Virus record (IMG/VR): IMGVR_UViG_3300049032_000024
Location: 1 to 61,401 of that record
DNA: 61,401 bases
From: a virus
Direction: 5' to 3' (one strand)
In this document: in pieces, positions 23,700-32,154 of the stretch
Layout of the letters: each line of letters starts with the position of its first letter
Numbering within the stretch: the stretch's first letter is position 1
Notes under the pieces: model-generated
Database searches by the model: none
Seen by the model: only the letters and a program-made list of their open reading frames with translations
Told to the model about the DNA's origin: nothing
Program-made: the position numbers and the translations under genes

Positions 23700-24147
23700 T
23701 ATCTTCCTTTGCTTTCAATAACTCAAGACTGGGCACGTGCTTCAGTCTCATTGCTGCAAACCAAAGAGCAATACGCAAGGCATCCCTCGAATGACCAGCA
23801 CCTACCTTGAACTTACCAGCTTTCATCAAAGGATTCAAGGTACGATCCTTCACTAGCGTCTTGTGCTGTGAAGGCATGACGTACTCAACTGAGTACGCTT
23901 CTCCCTTGAGCCAGCCGATACACTCCACAGGAGACAGGTCAGCAAGGAACTTGTTGCTTGACCTCAAGTCAAAACGCTCGCAAACGATGTGTGCAGGTCG
24001 GTAGGTTTCCTTCAAAGCTACAAAGGCGTCCACAAATCCCAGCACACCGTGCTCAGACTGCTCCATCCAGACAGGAATAGACCTGTCTAGGTCATAAACA
24101 GCGAGTCCAGAAGCCTTCCCCGGATCGCACGCGAGGATGAAGGTCAC
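23689..24147 (-). CDS. RuvC-like Holliday junction resolvase
   Basis: 152 aa from GTG overlapping the preceding stop. RNase H-fold resolvase motifs: CDPGKASGLAV with D8, HIVCERFDL with E57, and GHSRDALRIALW with D122, the classic set for metal-dependent cutting of four-way junctions. It would resolve recombination or replication intermediates before packaging. Confidence 0.82.
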   Translation of the reverse strand: MTFILACDPGKASGLAVYDLDRSIPVWMEQSEHGVLGFVDAFVALKETYRPAHIVCERFDLRSSNKFLADLSPVECIGWLKGEAYSVEYVMPSQHKTLVKDRTLNPLMKAGKFKVGAGHSRDALRIALWFAAMRLKHVPSLELLKAKEDSVS

Positions 24148-24476
24148 GCGCCTACCTTCACGAAACGCTTGAGCCCTGCTTCAATCAACACAGGCTTGGC
24201 GGGCTTACCATAGCTACTACTTGCGTTGACCTCTACCCTCAGCTTTGTAGGTACAGAACGTGTCCAGCCGTAGCTCTCAGAGACGTGATGCTCCGACAGA
24301 ATCTCAATGACTTCACCGACGCGCATAGCTCCGCTACGTCCTGCTGTCACCGCGTAGGCGATAGTGTCACCAACTCTTACGAATTCTCCGCGAAGGTCTT
24401 CAACCTCAGTGATGGGCTGCTCAGCAACCGCTTTGTTGGTACTGCTGTCAGCCTCAATGGAAGCGCTATCCGTCAC
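24144..24476 (-). CDS. Unrecognised early protein
   Basis: 110 aa from GTG (overlaps TGA of the upstream gene). Low-complexity first 25 residues, then LRGEFVRVGDTIAYAVTAGR and a beta-rich C-terminus (VPTKLRVEVNASSSYGK, KRFVKVG), SH3-like in feel. No family assigned. Confidence 0.6.
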   Translation of the reverse strand: MTDSASIEADSSTNKAVAEQPITEVEDLRGEFVRVGDTIAYAVTAGRSGAMRVGEVIEILSEHHVSESYGWTRSVPTKLRVEVNASSSYGKPAKPVLIEAGLKRFVKVGA

Positions 24477-24664
24477 TGTGTCTTTTCCTTCTGTTGTTCC
24501 GCCAGATACTCTTCCAGCGGCATACTTGTTAGGTGAAACGTCTTGCACTTTTCGCACTTGTAGAACCTGCATTCCTTTCTTGCAGTGCTAGGAGACTCCA
24601 GCGTACTCCTAAGCATTGCCTTGGCTTCGTGCTTGTTGATTAGAGACCGTTTAGTGCAGAGCAA
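24473..24664 (-). CDS. Small zinc-ribbon protein
   Basis: 63 aa from TTG. CRFYKCEKCKTFHLTS is the C-terminal signature of a common family of small phage proteins with a basic helical N-terminus and one CxxC knuckle. GGAGG lies 11 nt before the start. Possibly nucleic-acid binding. Confidence 0.65.
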   Translation of the reverse strand: MLCTKRSLINKHEAKAMLRSTLESPSTARKECRFYKCEKCKTFHLTSMPLEEYLAEQQKEKTQ

Positions 24665-24670
24665 GGGACT

Positions 24671-25042
24671 CTATGCCTCCGGTTCAAAGAAGTAGGAACG
24701 TTCCCCGCCAACGTAGGTCTGGTGACCGTTGTAGATACCCTCAATGGCCCAGATGCCCTTCAGGTACTCGGGACGGGACAGGAAGAACCTGCGTCCACCC
24801 TCATCCCCACCCTTGTAAGAACCAAACTTGTACCACGCAATGGACGTGTTGTCATCCAGCACACGCTCAAGCATGGCGTCATCAACAACCAGCACAACAG
24901 CTCCGCTGATTTCGACGCGCCATTCCTCTTCGTAGTGGTTCTCGATGAGCTCCCAGAAGGCATCCAAGTTGGCCTGCCACAGATCGCGGTACAGGAAGTC
25001 CAGTTCGCGGGGAAGCTCTTCGGGGATTTCGGTCTTACGCAT
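24671..25042 (-). CDS. Unrecognised early protein
   Basis: 123 aa from ATG, chosen over a TTG four codons upstream because GGAGAG stands 4 nt before this ATG. Acidic helical first half (ELPRELDFLYRDLWQANLDAF), aromatic-rich second half. First gene after the hairpin that follows the polymerase. Confidence 0.65.
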   Translation of the reverse strand: MRKTEIPEELPRELDFLYRDLWQANLDAFWELIENHYEEEWRVEISGAVVLVVDDAMLERVLDDNTSIAWYKFGSYKGGDEGGRRFFLSRPEYLKGIWAIEGIYNGHQTYVGGERSYFFEPEA

Positions 25043-25060
25043 TTGTCTCTCCAAACAAAT

Positions 25061-25090
25061 AGGGGCACCGGCCTCTTGGCCGATACCCCT
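25061..25090 (-). terminator. Hairpin in the leader after the polymerase gene
   Basis: AGGGG-CCGGCC pairs with GGCCG-CCCCT around a short bulge. A promoter-like TTGCGG-N17-CTAGAG precedes it on the minus strand, so it may be a partial terminator or an mRNA leader hairpin. Confidence 0.6.
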
Positions 25091-25123
25091 ACTCTAGTAC
25101 CTCATTTGATTTTCCCGCAAGTC

Positions 25124-27277
25124 CTACGCTGCAAGTTTTTCAATCTTCGCAAGGTTTGGACCGTAGCCTGCATCTGCAGCGAACGGAACAGTGTCTCCGT
25201 ACACGTCACGGCCAGCCCTACGCAGAGCCTCAGCAATCAAGTTGCCTACAGCAACCTTATGCTCTTCCGGGCAGGTGACGTAGATAGCGTCATGGATGGT
25301 TCCCATGAGCCACGCGCCGTACTGCTCGAGCTGGGGATTCAGCCAGAGCGCTGCAGCAAGGCAGATATCGTTGGCTGTGGACTGAGACGTGAAGCTCAGT
25401 GCAGAGTTCGTGACCTCGTGGGCGTTCATCTCAGTGATGATTTCCGACTGGAAGTGACGCCCAAACTTGGTGACGATAGCCCCGCCAGTCTTGGCCTTCT
25501 CTTCAATCATCTGCCGCCACTGAGCAAACTTGCTGCCCGGACGCACGAAACCGTCTACCAGCGTTTGGGCGATGTGCTGCTCAACTTCCAGCGCTGCAGC
25601 GATAGCAGCTACGCCACGTCCGAAGGACACACCGTACACAACACCCTTCATACGGGCACGCCACGTTCCATAGAACTGTCCGAGGTCATCACCGTTGTCA
25701 GCACGTTCGTGAAGCTCTGCCCAGTCGTACTGAGGCATTGCAGACTGCAGGAGGATATCAAAAATATCACCCGCTCCCGGTTGAAAAGCAGAAATCAACC
25801 ATTCATCGCCGGACTCCATAGCCATCACACGGAGCTCTGCCTGAGACATATCCGCTGTCACAACCACGTGTCCGGGCTCTGAAGGCAGCACCATGCGCTT
25901 CAAACGCTTGTCGCGGGGGATTGTCAGCATGGATGCCCCAGCGCCGCCCAGACGGCCCGTAGAAGCCGCATGAAGCTTGTAGCCGGGATACACCATGTCA
26001 CCGTGACAGTGAGCCAGATAGCCAGTGACGTATGTGCTGAGCTGCTTGCTGATGAACCGGCACTTCTTCAGTGTCAGGCAGAACTCCCGAACCTCATCAG
26101 AAGTGCGGGGATTCTTCAGCAGCTTTTCAATGGTGTTCTTGTCGCTGCTCTTGACGCGCTTCTTACGGCTGTGCAGCCACGCCTTGACCTGCTGTGGCGA
26201 GCGCGGGTTGATAGTCTGCCCAGCCGCAGCACAGAACTCCTGTTCAGCCTCATACAGCTCTGCTGTCAGCTCAACCTCAAGCTCCTGCAGGTACGGAACA
26301 TCAAGCTTGATGCCACGGCGCTCAACGCCACGGTACAGCTCATTGTCCAGACGCAGCAGCCAGTCGAATGCCTTGCGGGATTCAGGGTCTTGTTCAAGGT
26401 AATCCTCGAGCAGGACATACAGGTGCCATGTGTAGAACACGTCATAGGCGTTGTACTCGTACAGGATCGAACGGGGGATACGCTCATAGCCAGAGCCCCC
26501 ACTGTACTTGCGAGCGCTCCACCAGACGCCATCCTCGCCGGTACCAGCCTCTTTGTACGTCTTGGCTACCGTGTAGGGCTTGTTACCTTCATCCCAGTCA
26601 CCAGAGCCGAAATACTGGTCACCCAAGTCCTTCAGGGCGTGTGTGCTGCCAGCAGGGTAGAGCGCGTAGTGAGCCAGCATGATATCGAACCAGTTATACA
26701 AGTCAGGCTCGAAGTATGACAAGTCAAACTTGCCGTTGGCGGTGATGATCTTGTTCCGCCGAAGGAACTTGTTCAGACCGCGCTCCACCAAGGGATTCCG
26801 TAGCATGTGCTCGGGGATCACCATGACAGAGCCCTGACCGCCCCAGATGGCTACGGAAATGACCTGATCGTAAGACGGAATGTCCCACTTCACGTCACCG
26901 GACGTTTCAATATCGAACGATATCTTCTTGCCCTTGGTGTTGTTCAGGATGCCGCAGAGCCAGTCCAAGCGCTCTTCAACGATGTAATTCATGCGGCCAA
27001 GATCAACGTCATTGACCAGCAGCTTCAATGCGTCAGAGACGCGGGTAAGGCTGTCAGCCTTGGTGACCATCGCGCCCACAGAGGGTACCTGCACCACACG
27101 GCTACGGACTTCCCGCGTCAGTCGTCCCAGAGAGAATACAGGAATGTTGCGGAAGGGCTCATCCGGCAGGGGAATGAAATCAATCTGTTCCTCAATGCCG
27201 GAAAGTTCCTTTGCCTTCCGCAACACCGCTGCAGCTTCCGGCCCTACCTCATCCTTGGACCAGATGTATGCCCTCAA
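25124..27277 (-). CDS. Family A DNA polymerase
   Basis: 717 aa from TTG, which follows the previous stop without a gap (TGATTG). N-terminal 3'-5' exonuclease domain: FDIET at 121-125, NGKFD at 181-185, a tyrosine motif near 276-279. Polymerase domain: motif A DMSQAELR at 476-483 (DYSQIELR in relatives), motif B RMKGVVYG around 542-549, motif C HDA at 662-664. There is no 5' nuclease domain, as is normal for phage enzymes. It should be the replicative polymerase. Confidence 0.93.
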   Translation of the reverse strand: MRAYIWSKDEVGPEAAAVLRKAKELSGIEEQIDFIPLPDEPFRNIPVFSLGRLTREVRSRVVQVPSVGAMVTKADSLTRVSDALKLLVNDVDLGRMNYIVEERLDWLCGILNNTKGKKISFDIETSGDVKWDIPSYDQVISVAIWGGQGSVMVIPEHMLRNPLVERGLNKFLRRNKIITANGKFDLSYFEPDLYNWFDIMLAHYALYPAGSTHALKDLGDQYFGSGDWDEGNKPYTVAKTYKEAGTGEDGVWWSARKYSGGSGYERIPRSILYEYNAYDVFYTWHLYVLLEDYLEQDPESRKAFDWLLRLDNELYRGVERRGIKLDVPYLQELEVELTAELYEAEQEFCAAAGQTINPRSPQQVKAWLHSRKKRVKSSDKNTIEKLLKNPRTSDEVREFCLTLKKCRFISKQLSTYVTGYLAHCHGDMVYPGYKLHAASTGRLGGAGASMLTIPRDKRLKRMVLPSEPGHVVVTADMSQAELRVMAMESGDEWLISAFQPGAGDIFDILLQSAMPQYDWAELHERADNGDDLGQFYGTWRARMKGVVYGVSFGRGVAAIAAALEVEQHIAQTLVDGFVRPGSKFAQWRQMIEEKAKTGGAIVTKFGRHFQSEIITEMNAHEVTNSALSFTSQSTANDICLAAALWLNPQLEQYGAWLMGTIHDAIYVTCPEEHKVAVGNLIAEALRRAGRDVYGDTVPFAADAGYGPNLAKIEKLAA

Positions 27278-27391
27278 TCAGTCCTGCCTTCGCTTAGTCA
27301 TTATCTCTCTGTAGACCTCTTCCTTTGAGGGGCACAGGCTACAACTCTCGTTACCTCTGCATGTGCAGACGGTACCTGCTCCCTCATCCAA
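27278..27391 (-). CDS. 37-aa cysteine-rich peptide
   Basis: TTG start overlaps the upstream gene; the stop directly abuts the polymerase start. VCTCRGNESCSLCPSKEE has four cysteines in a CxC...CxxC order. Its overlap on one side and gapless join on the other argue for a translated gene that couples polymerase synthesis. Confidence 0.5.
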   Translation of the reverse strand: MDEGAGTVCTCRGNESCSLCPSKEEVYREIMTKRRQD

Positions 27392-27542
27392 CGTATGCCT
27401 TCTTTACCCAGTCAGTAAGCTCGTCCCATGTGGAAGCTTCGTGCTTGTTGATGTAGGTTTCCTCCCCGTTGATGGGGATGACCACACCTGCTTCCCACAT
27501 GCCTTCAGGATTCTTGTGAATGTAAACCTTAGACGTTTCCAT
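27384..27542 (-). CDS. 52-aa early protein
   Basis: ATG start inside the end of the upstream HTH gene (14-nt overlap). VYIHKNPEGMWEAGVVIPIN then STWDELTDWVKKAYVG: a compact beta-beta-helix pattern seen in small actinophage proteins. Function unknown. Confidence 0.6.
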   Translation of the reverse strand: METSKVYIHKNPEGMWEAGVVIPINGEETYINKHEASTWDELTDWVKKAYVG

Positions 27543-28083
27543 ATGTCCTTACAATCTTGTTTATCCAACTGTAGTCAACACCGTACTGCTCAGCCAACAA
27601 CTGGGAATCGGCACCTGCCTTCATTGCCTTGCAGATGGCGTCCTTGTCGTGCGGCTTCAGTTTGAGTGCTCGAGTCTCCGCTTCAAACTGTGCAGGCACG
27701 TTCTTGTAGTAATTGCTGTAAGCAATCCCTGTGAGCGTAGCAGCACATGACCATGATGTGCCAGCCTCAACACACGTTTCGATCAAACGGGCAGGACAGC
27801 GCTCCCCAAGAATCTTGGTCTTACGCATGGCAATGAGAGTAGTCAGGCTCGAGGGATCGAACCGTCCACCTGCAGCGTTGGCCTTCATCCCGTCGCGCGT
27901 GAGGTAGACCGTAGGGAGACGCACAATCTTGGCGAGCTGGTTCAGGCTGAACATCTTGTGCTCATGCAGCTCCCAAGCCATTTCCAGCTTCCGCGCCGTG
28001 GTCAGGTGCAGGTTGTTGGAGTTCTGCCAGACGCGGTGTGCGTGCTCCAGTGCTTCCAGCCGGTTGTCCTGTTTAGTCTCCAC
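27529..28083 (-). CDS. HTH DNA-binding protein
   Basis: 184 aa from GTG with GGAGG upstream. Two helix-turn-helix-like segments: MFSLNQLAKIVRLPTVYLTR near 45-63, and QLLAEQYGVDYSWINKIVRTYG at the C-terminus. SWSCAATLTGIAYSNYYKNV lies between. Probably a regulator or replication accessory; it sits between primase/helicase and polymerase. Confidence 0.65.
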   Translation of the reverse strand: METKQDNRLEALEHAHRVWQNSNNLHLTTARKLEMAWELHEHKMFSLNQLAKIVRLPTVYLTRDGMKANAAGGRFDPSSLTTLIAMRKTKILGERCPARLIETCVEAGTSWSCAATLTGIAYSNYYKNVPAQFEAETRALKLKPHDKDAICKAMKAGADSQLLAEQYGVDYSWINKIVRTYGNV

Positions 28084-28084
28084 T

Positions 28085-30301
28085 TTATGCTTCCTCCGTT
28101 GCCACGAGGGACTTTGAGCCCTTCTTTCCCTTGAGCAGGACTACCCTGCCCGATTCTTCCAGTGATTGCACAAGTTCAAGGAACTCGCGCGATTTCAGTT
28201 CGGCACTGAATGCCCTGTAAGCCTGAGCCCAAGAGCACTCACCGCCGCGAGCCATGATGACCTCAAGCAGCTTGTCCTGCCTCCGCTTCCAGTTGGACTC
28301 GGAAATCAGGTTGGTCATGGTCACAAGGTGCTCGAACCACTCGCTGCAGTAGTTGATGGCCACAAGCATGTGACGCAGCTCTACCTCATCGCACATATCC
28401 GCCATTGCCAGCAGCGTAGATGCCTTCAGGATGGACGTAGAGAGACGGTTGGTAGCTGCCTCAAGGATCGTTGACTTTGCCTCTGCCTGTGCAGCGTCCA
28501 GAGCCGCCGTGACGAACTGGTTGAAGCGCTTGTGTGCTGCCTCATTCATTGGTACCGCAATCGTGCGCGAGGTTGGATCATTCCAGCCTGCCCACACGTC
28601 ACGCGCTTCCTTCAGCTTCTCAATGAGGTTCAGGAAGGCAGGATCACCCTTGGTGCGCTCCGTAGGGTCCTGCTGGCCAATGTAGTCAGTCTCAGCGGTA
28701 CGCTCCAGAGGCTCAGCCGATACCCAGATGAAGCGGGTAAGGAAGCCTGACTGGAAATCCTCTTCCGTCAGGTAGTCCGCGAGCTGCTTACGGATACCCA
28801 TTGCGAACAGGTTCAGCGCCACGCGAGCACCCTTACGCTTTTTGTCCTTCTCTTCCCCGGAAGCACGCAGCTTGCCGGTCACCTTGCCATCGTAGATTTC
28901 GGTGAGTTCACCCTTGATGCCAGCGAGGTAAGCCTTGCTGTCAAGCTGCTTCATCAAGCCCTGAATCTCATCAATGTGCAGCAGGGCGGAACGGTTGGCG
29001 TTCTGACGCAGCGCTTCATCCAGACCTTCAGCCGTGAACTTAGAGCCCAAGTCATAGTTGTAACCCTCTTCTTCAAGAGCCTCAATGCACTTGAGCATGT
29101 AACCCTTGGCAGTGGACTTACGGGAGAGGGTTGTGCTGCCCAGCACCATAAACCACAGGTTCAGCGGTACGTCTCCCCAGTGAGGTACGGCATGGCCGAA
29201 GTCAGAGAAGACGGTGGACAGGACGGTGAAGGCACCAGCTACGTGATAGGCGTTCGGTGCGTCTGTCTTGCTCGAGGTCCAAGCGAGGTAATCGTCAATG
29301 AAGCAGCCATCAAGGTTCTCCTTCTCAGCAGGAGTCAGGAAGTCATAGCCCTTGGACTTTTTCTTGGGAGCAACGGTGACAACCTCTTCCTCATCCTCTT
29401 CTTCCTCAAAGAGGTCAGGCTGTCCATCCTTGGCGCGAGCGCGCTGAATGTCATCCCACAGGTGCTTGCCGGGATTGGCAACGTTGTCGCGCTTCCACTT
29501 GTTCAGCGGCGAGCGCTCCGCAATGACGTACACCTGCTCATCCGTGGCACCGAGATTGAAGAGCTCGACGTAGAGCGCGTACAGGGCTTCTGAGCCTGCC
29601 GAATTCTTGGGGAATGCCGCAGTCTGGAGCAGTCCTTCCAGCCGTGTGCTCGGGGGAATCTCATTCAGCACAGTGGCGTAAGAGGGAAGTTCCTCTTCAG
29701 GGAACGGCTTGAAGTCCATCGTGTACTCAGGGACAGCAGGGTAGAACTCGGTGAATTCTTCCTCCGTGTAAACAACCCCTGTGTACTCAGCCTCAACCTT
29801 GTAGACCTCTCCAGTTTCTCCCATGTATTTGAGGTTCATCGTGCCGGGAACACGCAGCAGCTTGGTGCAGGACCAGCCATCATCAAAGCCGGTTTCCTTC
29901 TTCGGGTGTGCTACGGATACCGAGTGGCTAAGAGTCTCAGCAGTCTGGGCATCAGACATACCCTCAATGAGCCAGTACAGGTGCGTCTTGTTCGGGGAAG
30001 TCCGCACGATGATGGAAGGCTCACACCGAATGTCATCAAGGTTGAAGGTGTCAGCGTCACCGTAGACCACCTGTGCAGCGCTGGCGAGCACACGCTGCCT
30101 CTTGTTGGCCCTGAACAGGACCGGAGTGTAGTACACGTCTTCGTGCTTGTACTTCTCGATGTAGGCGTAGATATCAGCGGCCTGTTCCGGCCACGAGAAA
30201 AACTTGTGATTCCTGACCTGCCCGTTCAGCATACGGGCGATATCTACCTGCCCTACCTGTTCTCCCCAGACACTTTCAAGGAAAGTCTTGTACTCGGTCA
30301 C
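28085..30301 (-). CDS. Primase/helicase (RepB-like primase plus DUF3987-like ATPase)
   Basis: 738 aa. GTG chosen for its AAAGGAG 4 nt upstream; an earlier in-frame ATG lies in the promoter. The N-terminal domain has YGDAD at 80-84, a PSIIVRTSPNKTHLYWLIEG block, and KLLRVPGTMN, as in RepB/AEP-type primases. An acidic linker (FEEEEDEEEV) leads to the ATPase: Walker A-like GSTTLSRKST at 388-397 and LLHIDEIQ (Walker B, 443-446). One protein probably primes and unwinds. It has its own promoter. Confidence 0.8.
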   Translation of the reverse strand: MTEYKTFLESVWGEQVGQVDIARMLNGQVRNHKFFSWPEQAADIYAYIEKYKHEDVYYTPVLFRANKRQRVLASAAQVVYGDADTFNLDDIRCEPSIIVRTSPNKTHLYWLIEGMSDAQTAETLSHSVSVAHPKKETGFDDGWSCTKLLRVPGTMNLKYMGETGEVYKVEAEYTGVVYTEEEFTEFYPAVPEYTMDFKPFPEEELPSYATVLNEIPPSTRLEGLLQTAAFPKNSAGSEALYALYVELFNLGATDEQVYVIAERSPLNKWKRDNVANPGKHLWDDIQRARAKDGQPDLFEEEEDEEEVVTVAPKKKSKGYDFLTPAEKENLDGCFIDDYLAWTSSKTDAPNAYHVAGAFTVLSTVFSDFGHAVPHWGDVPLNLWFMVLGSTTLSRKSTAKGYMLKCIEALEEEGYNYDLGSKFTAEGLDEALRQNANRSALLHIDEIQGLMKQLDSKAYLAGIKGELTEIYDGKVTGKLRASGEEKDKKRKGARVALNLFAMGIRKQLADYLTEEDFQSGFLTRFIWVSAEPLERTAETDYIGQQDPTERTKGDPAFLNLIEKLKEARDVWAGWNDPTSRTIAVPMNEAAHKRFNQFVTAALDAAQAEAKSTILEAATNRLSTSILKASTLLAMADMCDEVELRHMLVAINYCSEWFEHLVTMTNLISESNWKRRQDKLLEVIMARGGECSWAQAYRAFSAELKSREFLELVQSLEESGRVVLLKGKKGSKSLVATEEA

Positions 30302-30336
30302 TGTGCTCCTTTCATTCCAAACTGATAGCTTAGCAG

Positions 30337-30365
30337 ATGTAATACATTCCATCGTACTTAGTCAA
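30337..30365 (-). promoter_or_regulatory. Promoter of the primase/polymerase operon
   Basis: TTGACT-N17-TTACAT on the minus strand, 36 nt before the start. The spacer contains ATGGAATGTATTACA, which recurs as ATGGAATGCATTACA at 51249; a possible shared regulator site. Confidence 0.6.
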
Positions 30366-30395
30366 AAGGAAAGCCAGCCTTTCGGCTGGCCTTCC
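30364..30395 (-). terminator. Terminator after the tmRNA-like RNA
   Basis: GGAAGGCCAGCC-GAAA-GGCTGGCTTTCC then TTTT on the minus strand. The T-run overlaps the -35 of the next promoter. Confidence 0.85.
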
Positions 30396-30397
30396 TT

Positions 30398-30588
30398 GTG
30401 GGGGAGAGCGGATTTGAACCGCTGGTAGATTACGCTACCCAGACTAATGATTAGTTAGTCCCTGATTTCGCCAAGCATCAGGACGTCGTACCCCTTGTGA
30501 GCCTTTTATCACTCATGCTCAGGAGTTAGTGTGTGGGCACCGCTATGTTGGATATTCAAGCAAACCGAGTCCACGGAATATGCCCCAC
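30398..30588 (-). ncRNA. ssrA: Probable compact tmRNA-like RNA
   Basis: The minus strand ends with a tRNA-like half: T-arm AGCGG-TTCAAAT-CCGCT and a C-rich acceptor strand. Upstream, GACTAACTAATCATTAG resembles the GACUGACUAAGCAUGUAG of bacterial tmRNA. The 5' end GTGGGG pairs with CCCCAC at the 3' end, and GGGGCATATTCC...GGACTCGG recalls the tmRNA 5' domain. In the middle TGAGC ... GCTCA encloses TGATAA, as the tag stop does in tmRNA; the frame before it would give AHTLTPEHE. Odd points: only about 190 nt, imperfect acceptor pairing, no encoded CCA, an atypical tag. It could be a decayed tRNA-like RNA. Confidence 0.5.
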
Positions 30589-30600
30589 AACACTAGCTTA

Positions 30601-31119
30601 CTACAGGGAGAAGCCGGAAGTTGCTTCAGCCTTTGCTGCCTTGCCCTTTGCAGCGGTGGTTGCCTTGGCGGGAGTCTTGCCCGTCTTCTCGCCAACCTTT
30701 TTGCGGCCAGCGAAACGGACCTGAGCAACCTGAATCACGTTGCCGTCATCGTCCTTCTCCCCCTTGTGGTTGTCAACGTGAACAACCTCAATCTGGAGCT
30801 CTTTGCCGATCAGGTCATCAGCTTCAGGAGGCGTGAACGGTCCCGGCTTCTCCTTGGTGGGAACCGGCAGACCGACAGCGCGGGAGAGCGACACGATGTT
30901 CTGGATTGCGGGCTTCGTGATGGTGATGAAGTCCCACAGGGTGCCCTTGAAGGACTCATCGGTGGACTTGTACTTCACAAGGTACTGCAGGTTGCCGTTG
31001 GAAGTCTCGCGGTCATCTTCCACGTCATCAATCTCAACCGTGTGCCAACCTGCCGGAACGATCTTGCGAGTGGTGTCAAGGTCTTCAGCGGTCAGGTCAA
31101 AGCTCTGGCGTTCAGTCAC
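30601..31119 (-). CDS. ssDNA-binding-like protein (DUF669 type)
   Basis: 172 aa from GTG. FDLTAEDLDTTRKIVPAGWH, EIDDVEDDRETSNGNLQYLV and the middle beta strands fit the DUF669 family often found beside recombination ATPases. The C-terminus is Ala/Lys-rich and ends GFSL. It follows the RecA-like ATPase in the operon, which supports a single-strand DNA role. Confidence 0.6.
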   Translation of the reverse strand: MTERQSFDLTAEDLDTTRKIVPAGWHTVEIDDVEDDRETSNGNLQYLVKYKSTDESFKGTLWDFITITKPAIQNIVSLSRAVGLPVPTKEKPGPFTPPEADDLIGKELQIEVVHVDNHKGEKDDDGNVIQVAQVRFAGRKKVGEKTGKTPAKATTAAKGKAAKAEATSGFSL

Positions 31120-31172
31120 TATTTTTGTTTCCTTTTGTTGTGTTTCGGTTTTTAGTGCAGTAAATCTTGAAG

Positions 31173-31985
31173 CTACGCGGTGATGGCCGCGTAGTAGTCC
31201 GCCATCTTCGGATTCTTCATTCTGTCCGGTAGTTTGTGCTCGTACCGACTACCTGCGTCGATCCTACCAGAAGCAGTCAGGTGAAGCAAACGGTAACCGT
31301 TGCCTTCATCATCCTCTGTTTTTTCCAGATACGCAATGGTATCAGGAATCTTCGGGATTTCAATGTTGGACTTCTTACCAAGGAAGTTGGGGCTCAAGAG
31401 CACCGTTCCCAGCACATCATCCTTTTCCTTGGACGTGTGTGCTATGAGGAAGAAGTTGTACTGGCTGTTGTGCAGCGCGTCTGTCACGTAGATCAGGCCG
31501 TCTGCAACCTTGTCCCAGATTTCGTAAGCGTTCTTCGTGTTGGGGTTAGCAGCACGATAGTCACGCTTGATGATTTCTTGGAACTGACCAGCGGTGTCAA
31601 TAACCACCGTCTTGTACTTGGTCTTGTTGTCCACAACCTTGTTGACGATGTTTATCATCTTGGCGGTGTCCTTGATGTGGACAACATCAATGCGGTCATC
31701 ATCGTACAGACCGGCGAACGCTCCCGTACCGTCTTCCGTGGCGAGCCACAGGACTGGGAACATTCCGTCTACCTCAGCACACTGGGAGACAAAGGTGGAC
31801 TTGCCTACACGGTGACGCCCGTACAGTAGCATCGACGTGCGCTTACGTGCTGGTGTGGGAGCTTCAATCTCCGCAATGTCACTCAAGTCGAACAAGTCTT
31901 CCTCGAGCAGTTCATTTTCTTCTGCTACCGCTGCTTCGCTCAGTTTGTTGCCTCTTCCTTTTCGTAGAATTCGGGATAAACCCAC
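31173..31985 (-). CDS. RecA-like ATPase (Sak4-type)
   Basis: 270 aa as drawn from GTG. Walker A GRHRVGKST at 56-64, Walker B around KTVVIDTAGQF, and FFLIAHTSKEKDDV, the layout of Sak4-like single-strand annealing ATPases. The GTG lies 46 nt inside the upstream gene; a later start within residues 14-50 is possible, because relatives have a short tail before the Walker A. With the neighbouring DUF669-like and Cas4-like proteins it forms a recombination set. Confidence 0.75.
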   Translation of the reverse strand: MGLSRILRKGRGNKLSEAAVAEENELLEEDLFDLSDIAEIEAPTPARKRTSMLLYGRHRVGKSTFVSQCAEVDGMFPVLWLATEDGTGAFAGLYDDDRIDVVHIKDTAKMINIVNKVVDNKTKYKTVVIDTAGQFQEIIKRDYRAANPNTKNAYEIWDKVADGLIYVTDALHNSQYNFFLIAHTSKEKDDVLGTVLLSPNFLGKKSNIEIPKIPDTIAYLEKTEDDEGNGYRLLHLTASGRIDAGSRYEHKLPDRMKNPKMADYYAAITA

Positions 31986-32134
31986 AGGAGGTCAGGATCG
32001 TGATCGAACTTGACCCTGATATCCCCCTCGTACTTTACACTCAAATGATGCACGGTGCCAACTTGTCCTTCCTTGAAGTCGCGCTCATTGACGCCTTCAC
32101 GGATACGGACCTTATCGCCTACTGCAACACTCAA
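31940..32134 (-). CDS. Small KOW/SH3-like protein
   Basis: 64 aa from TTG with AAAGGGG 6 nt upstream. VAVGDKVRIREGVNERDFKE and GTVHHLSVKYEGDIRVKFD make an SH3/KOW-like barrel pattern. A similar pattern occurs at 44942-45199. Confidence 0.6.
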   Translation of the reverse strand: MSVAVGDKVRIREGVNERDFKEGQVGTVHHLSVKYEGDIRVKFDHDPDLLWVYPEFYEKEEATN

Positions 32135-32154
32135 TGCGAGCCCCTTTGCCCCAG

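Noticed and set aside
24722-25882. Plus-strand frame of 386 codons opposite the polymerase
   Set aside because: Crosses a terminator and several real gene boundaries on the other strand; no domain seen.
30398-30500. Reading the tRNA-like RNA as a class II tRNA with a loop giving AAT
   Set aside because: The D-arm region forms a longer stem than a tRNA allows, no acceptor strand stands at the right place, and AAT does not belong to a class II tRNA.
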